Positions 63,801-64,000 of a stretch of 64,000 nucleotides of DNA are shown piece after piece; positions within the stretch are counted from its first letter, which is position 1, and the number at the start of each line of letters is the position of its first letter. The translations under genes and the position numbers were made by a program. The stretch comes from Micromonospora pallida (lineage in GTDB: Bacteria > Actinomycetota > Actinomycetes > Mycobacteriales > Micromonosporaceae). The stretch lies in contig NZ_FMHW01000002.1 in assembly GCF_900090325.1 (NCBI RefSeq), positions 620,001 through 684,000 of the forward strand. Direction: 5' to 3'. A model generated the notes under the pieces. The model saw nothing but the letters and a program-made list of their open reading frames with translations, was not told the DNA's origin and made no database searches.

Positions 63801-64000
63801 CCAGCAGCACCCCGAGCTGCGCCGCGACCAGTTCCGGCCGGCGGGGCAGCAGCACCGCGACCAGGTCGTCCGCCCCGACGCCGGTGGCGGCGATCCGGCC
63901 GGCCAGCGCCTCGGCCCACACCCGCAGCTCCCGGTACGTCCAGCGGCTCCCGCCGCCGACCACCGCCGGTGCGTCCGGCGTCCGACCGGCCTGCCGGAGA
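60805..64000 (-). CDS. non-ribosomal peptide synthetase, A-PCP-C end (5' part outside window)
   Basis: At least 1065 residues; the frame is open at the right edge. Adenylation domain: CVYTSGSTGHPKGVLV, GLGFDANLAEIWPAL, INAYGPTEATIV, GDGLARGYLGRPAET, MYRTGDRVR, and GRLDDQVKIAGHRVEPGE, with a late TGKIDVARLP. Carrier domain: PFFAAGGHSLAAVRLANRL with the phosphopantetheine Ser. After an Ala/Pro/Thr/Glu linker a condensation domain ends the protein (VIHHLNGDGWSIQHLL, intact HHxxxDG). By hand alignment to PheA the specificity residues read approximately D-A-A-P-L-V-A-I-V-K; I do not assign a substrate. A terminal C domain must pass the chain to another protein beyond the window. Confidence 0.92.
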   Translation of the reverse strand, partial: LRQAGRTPDAPAVVGGGSRWTYRELRVWAEALAGRIAATGVGADDLVAVLLPRRPELVAAQLGVLLAGAAFLPLDPDLPPARLAALLADSGARLLVTSTAVDHPTNPPRLTVEEVTELTVDEDADEDRSPAATPQSNTLPAFRTAGPASTAGLGPEHLAWCVYTSGSTGHPKGVLVPHRAAVRSVTWHAEALGLTGSDVVAHGLGLGFDANLAEIWPALAAGATVHLVPDAVRADPAALRAWWAEHRVTVAFLPAPLAELVFALPTPPAATLRTLVVGGSQLRRRPPAGFPATVINAYGPTEATIVTTAGPVPPDGTGPVDIGVSAADHRLYVLDPDGRPVPPGAVGELYVGGDGLARGYLGRPAETAAAFPPDPYSPVPGARMYRTGDRVRVRGNGNLEFLGRLDDQVKIAGHRVEPGEAAVVLAGLTGVRQAAVVARHDRGDEPYLAAYVVPVDDGEPPAERTARLTAALADRLPPYLVPRAWVLLDVLPTGGTGKIDVARLPAPEAPAGDQRPQPGTEQLVHDAWCAELGVSRLPLDVPFFAAGGHSLAAVRLANRLTGLLGTEVGVHRVLQAPGIRALTTALTTTAPTGETTPTGPSAPVEESPATGRSAPVEPAAPDAEVAPRGEVAPETRAAPVEESAPATYQQELMWHGQRRAPNPAAVHMPVRVDITGDLAVPALRAALDALVSRHGALRTRLVDRDGTLTQEILPHRPLDLPVTEMPEADVDAWCVATGREPFPDDGPWLRARLARLAADRHVLMLVIHHLNGDGWSIQHLLRELEEAYPALRAGGSVSRESADGLRYTGYARRQRAAATPEPVRRYWREQLTGAPRTVPLPTDRPRPTALSGDGDEYAFDLSADLAERVRRAAGPSGSVLPVLASGWALLLRRLTGATDVVLAASYAHRDSRDVEPVVGLFTSVVPLRVPLAEGGSFADLVARTDRVFLDALRHQPAPAAAIYSAVDPRWRPGEPPPVGTALFGWNPGVPELRLPGLDTEVTDQGLACARRDLGVVVSPVGSVLRGVVEYSTDLYDRSTVARWCAEYVDLLTAALVGPEAFSRP

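Overview
The window looks like a chromosomal segment of a high-GC actinomycete, most likely Micromonosporaceae (Micromonospora-like). The basis is very high GC with strong third-position GC bias, GTG starts and 4-nt GTGA/ATGA overlaps, an actinobacterial fabG-inhA-ferrochelatase block, a DUF3097-type gene, a MoxR/DUF58/VWA operon, several apparently leaderless genes, and GC-rich hairpin terminators. I saw no rRNA, tRNA, CRISPR array, transposase or integrase. Genus is inference.

Layout. 1-2687 (-): a SAM methyltransferase followed by an AMP-dependent ligase fused to an alpha/beta hydrolase, cut by the left edge. 2942-5785 (-): aconitase. 6060-9084: two near-identical secreted C39-like proteins (-) flanking an ArsC-like gene (+), with palindromic and tandem repeats. 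9104-11257 (+): a permuted NlpC/P60 (YiiX-like) protein, an NTF2-fold protein and a membrane-anchored CBM2-like protein.

11340-23356 (-) is the most interesting part: a RiPP cluster of the azole/dehydroamino-acid class. In transcription order it encodes a ThiF/YcaO-like leader-binding protein, three short precursors with a shared LETETFEIE-like leader motif and cores made almost only of Ser, Thr and Cys, a YcaO cyclodehydratase, a tandem SagB-type dehydrogenase, a LanB-type glutamylating dehydratase, a SpaB_C-type partner, and a PqqD-like/M50 zinc metalloprotease. Hairpins follow precursors 3 and 1. A divergent ABC exporter (23813-25608) probably provides export or self-protection. Only one SpaB_C-type protein is visible, so a linear azole/dehydroalanine peptide (goadsporin-like logic) is more likely than a pyridine-centred thiopeptide. 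No recognised core motif matches a known product.

25706-31591 (+): a small membrane protein and a giant secreted amylopullulanase with two GH13 domains and TTGCA-type operator repeats upstream. 31723-33363 (-): an anchored beta-helix protein on a Gln/Gly stalk. 33971-41109: Xaa-Pro aminopeptidase, asparagine synthase, PfkB sugar kinase, metallo-beta-lactamase-fold hydrolase, hotdog thioesterase and a PAP2 membrane enzyme. 41195-43518 (-): a YdbT/YdbS-like PH-domain pair and a small Cys-rich protein. 43786-46852 (+): MoxR-DUF58-VWA operon. 47471-50948 (+): FabG, InhA/FabI, ferrochelatase, HAD-IIA phosphatase. 51004-59209: two conserved actinobacterial proteins, a serine beta-lactamase-like hydrolase, NfeD plus SPFH, a membrane protein, and a bifunctional penicillin-binding protein. 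59227-60724 (-): an ArsR-SRPBCC pair with an operator-like palindrome. 60805 to the right edge (-): the end of an NRPS (A-PCP-C), the start of a second secondary-metabolite locus.

Short tandem repeats recur throughout (units of 16, 18, 25, 33, 36 and about 41 bp), often at or just beyond gene ends; two in-frame ones add peptide repeats to proteins.
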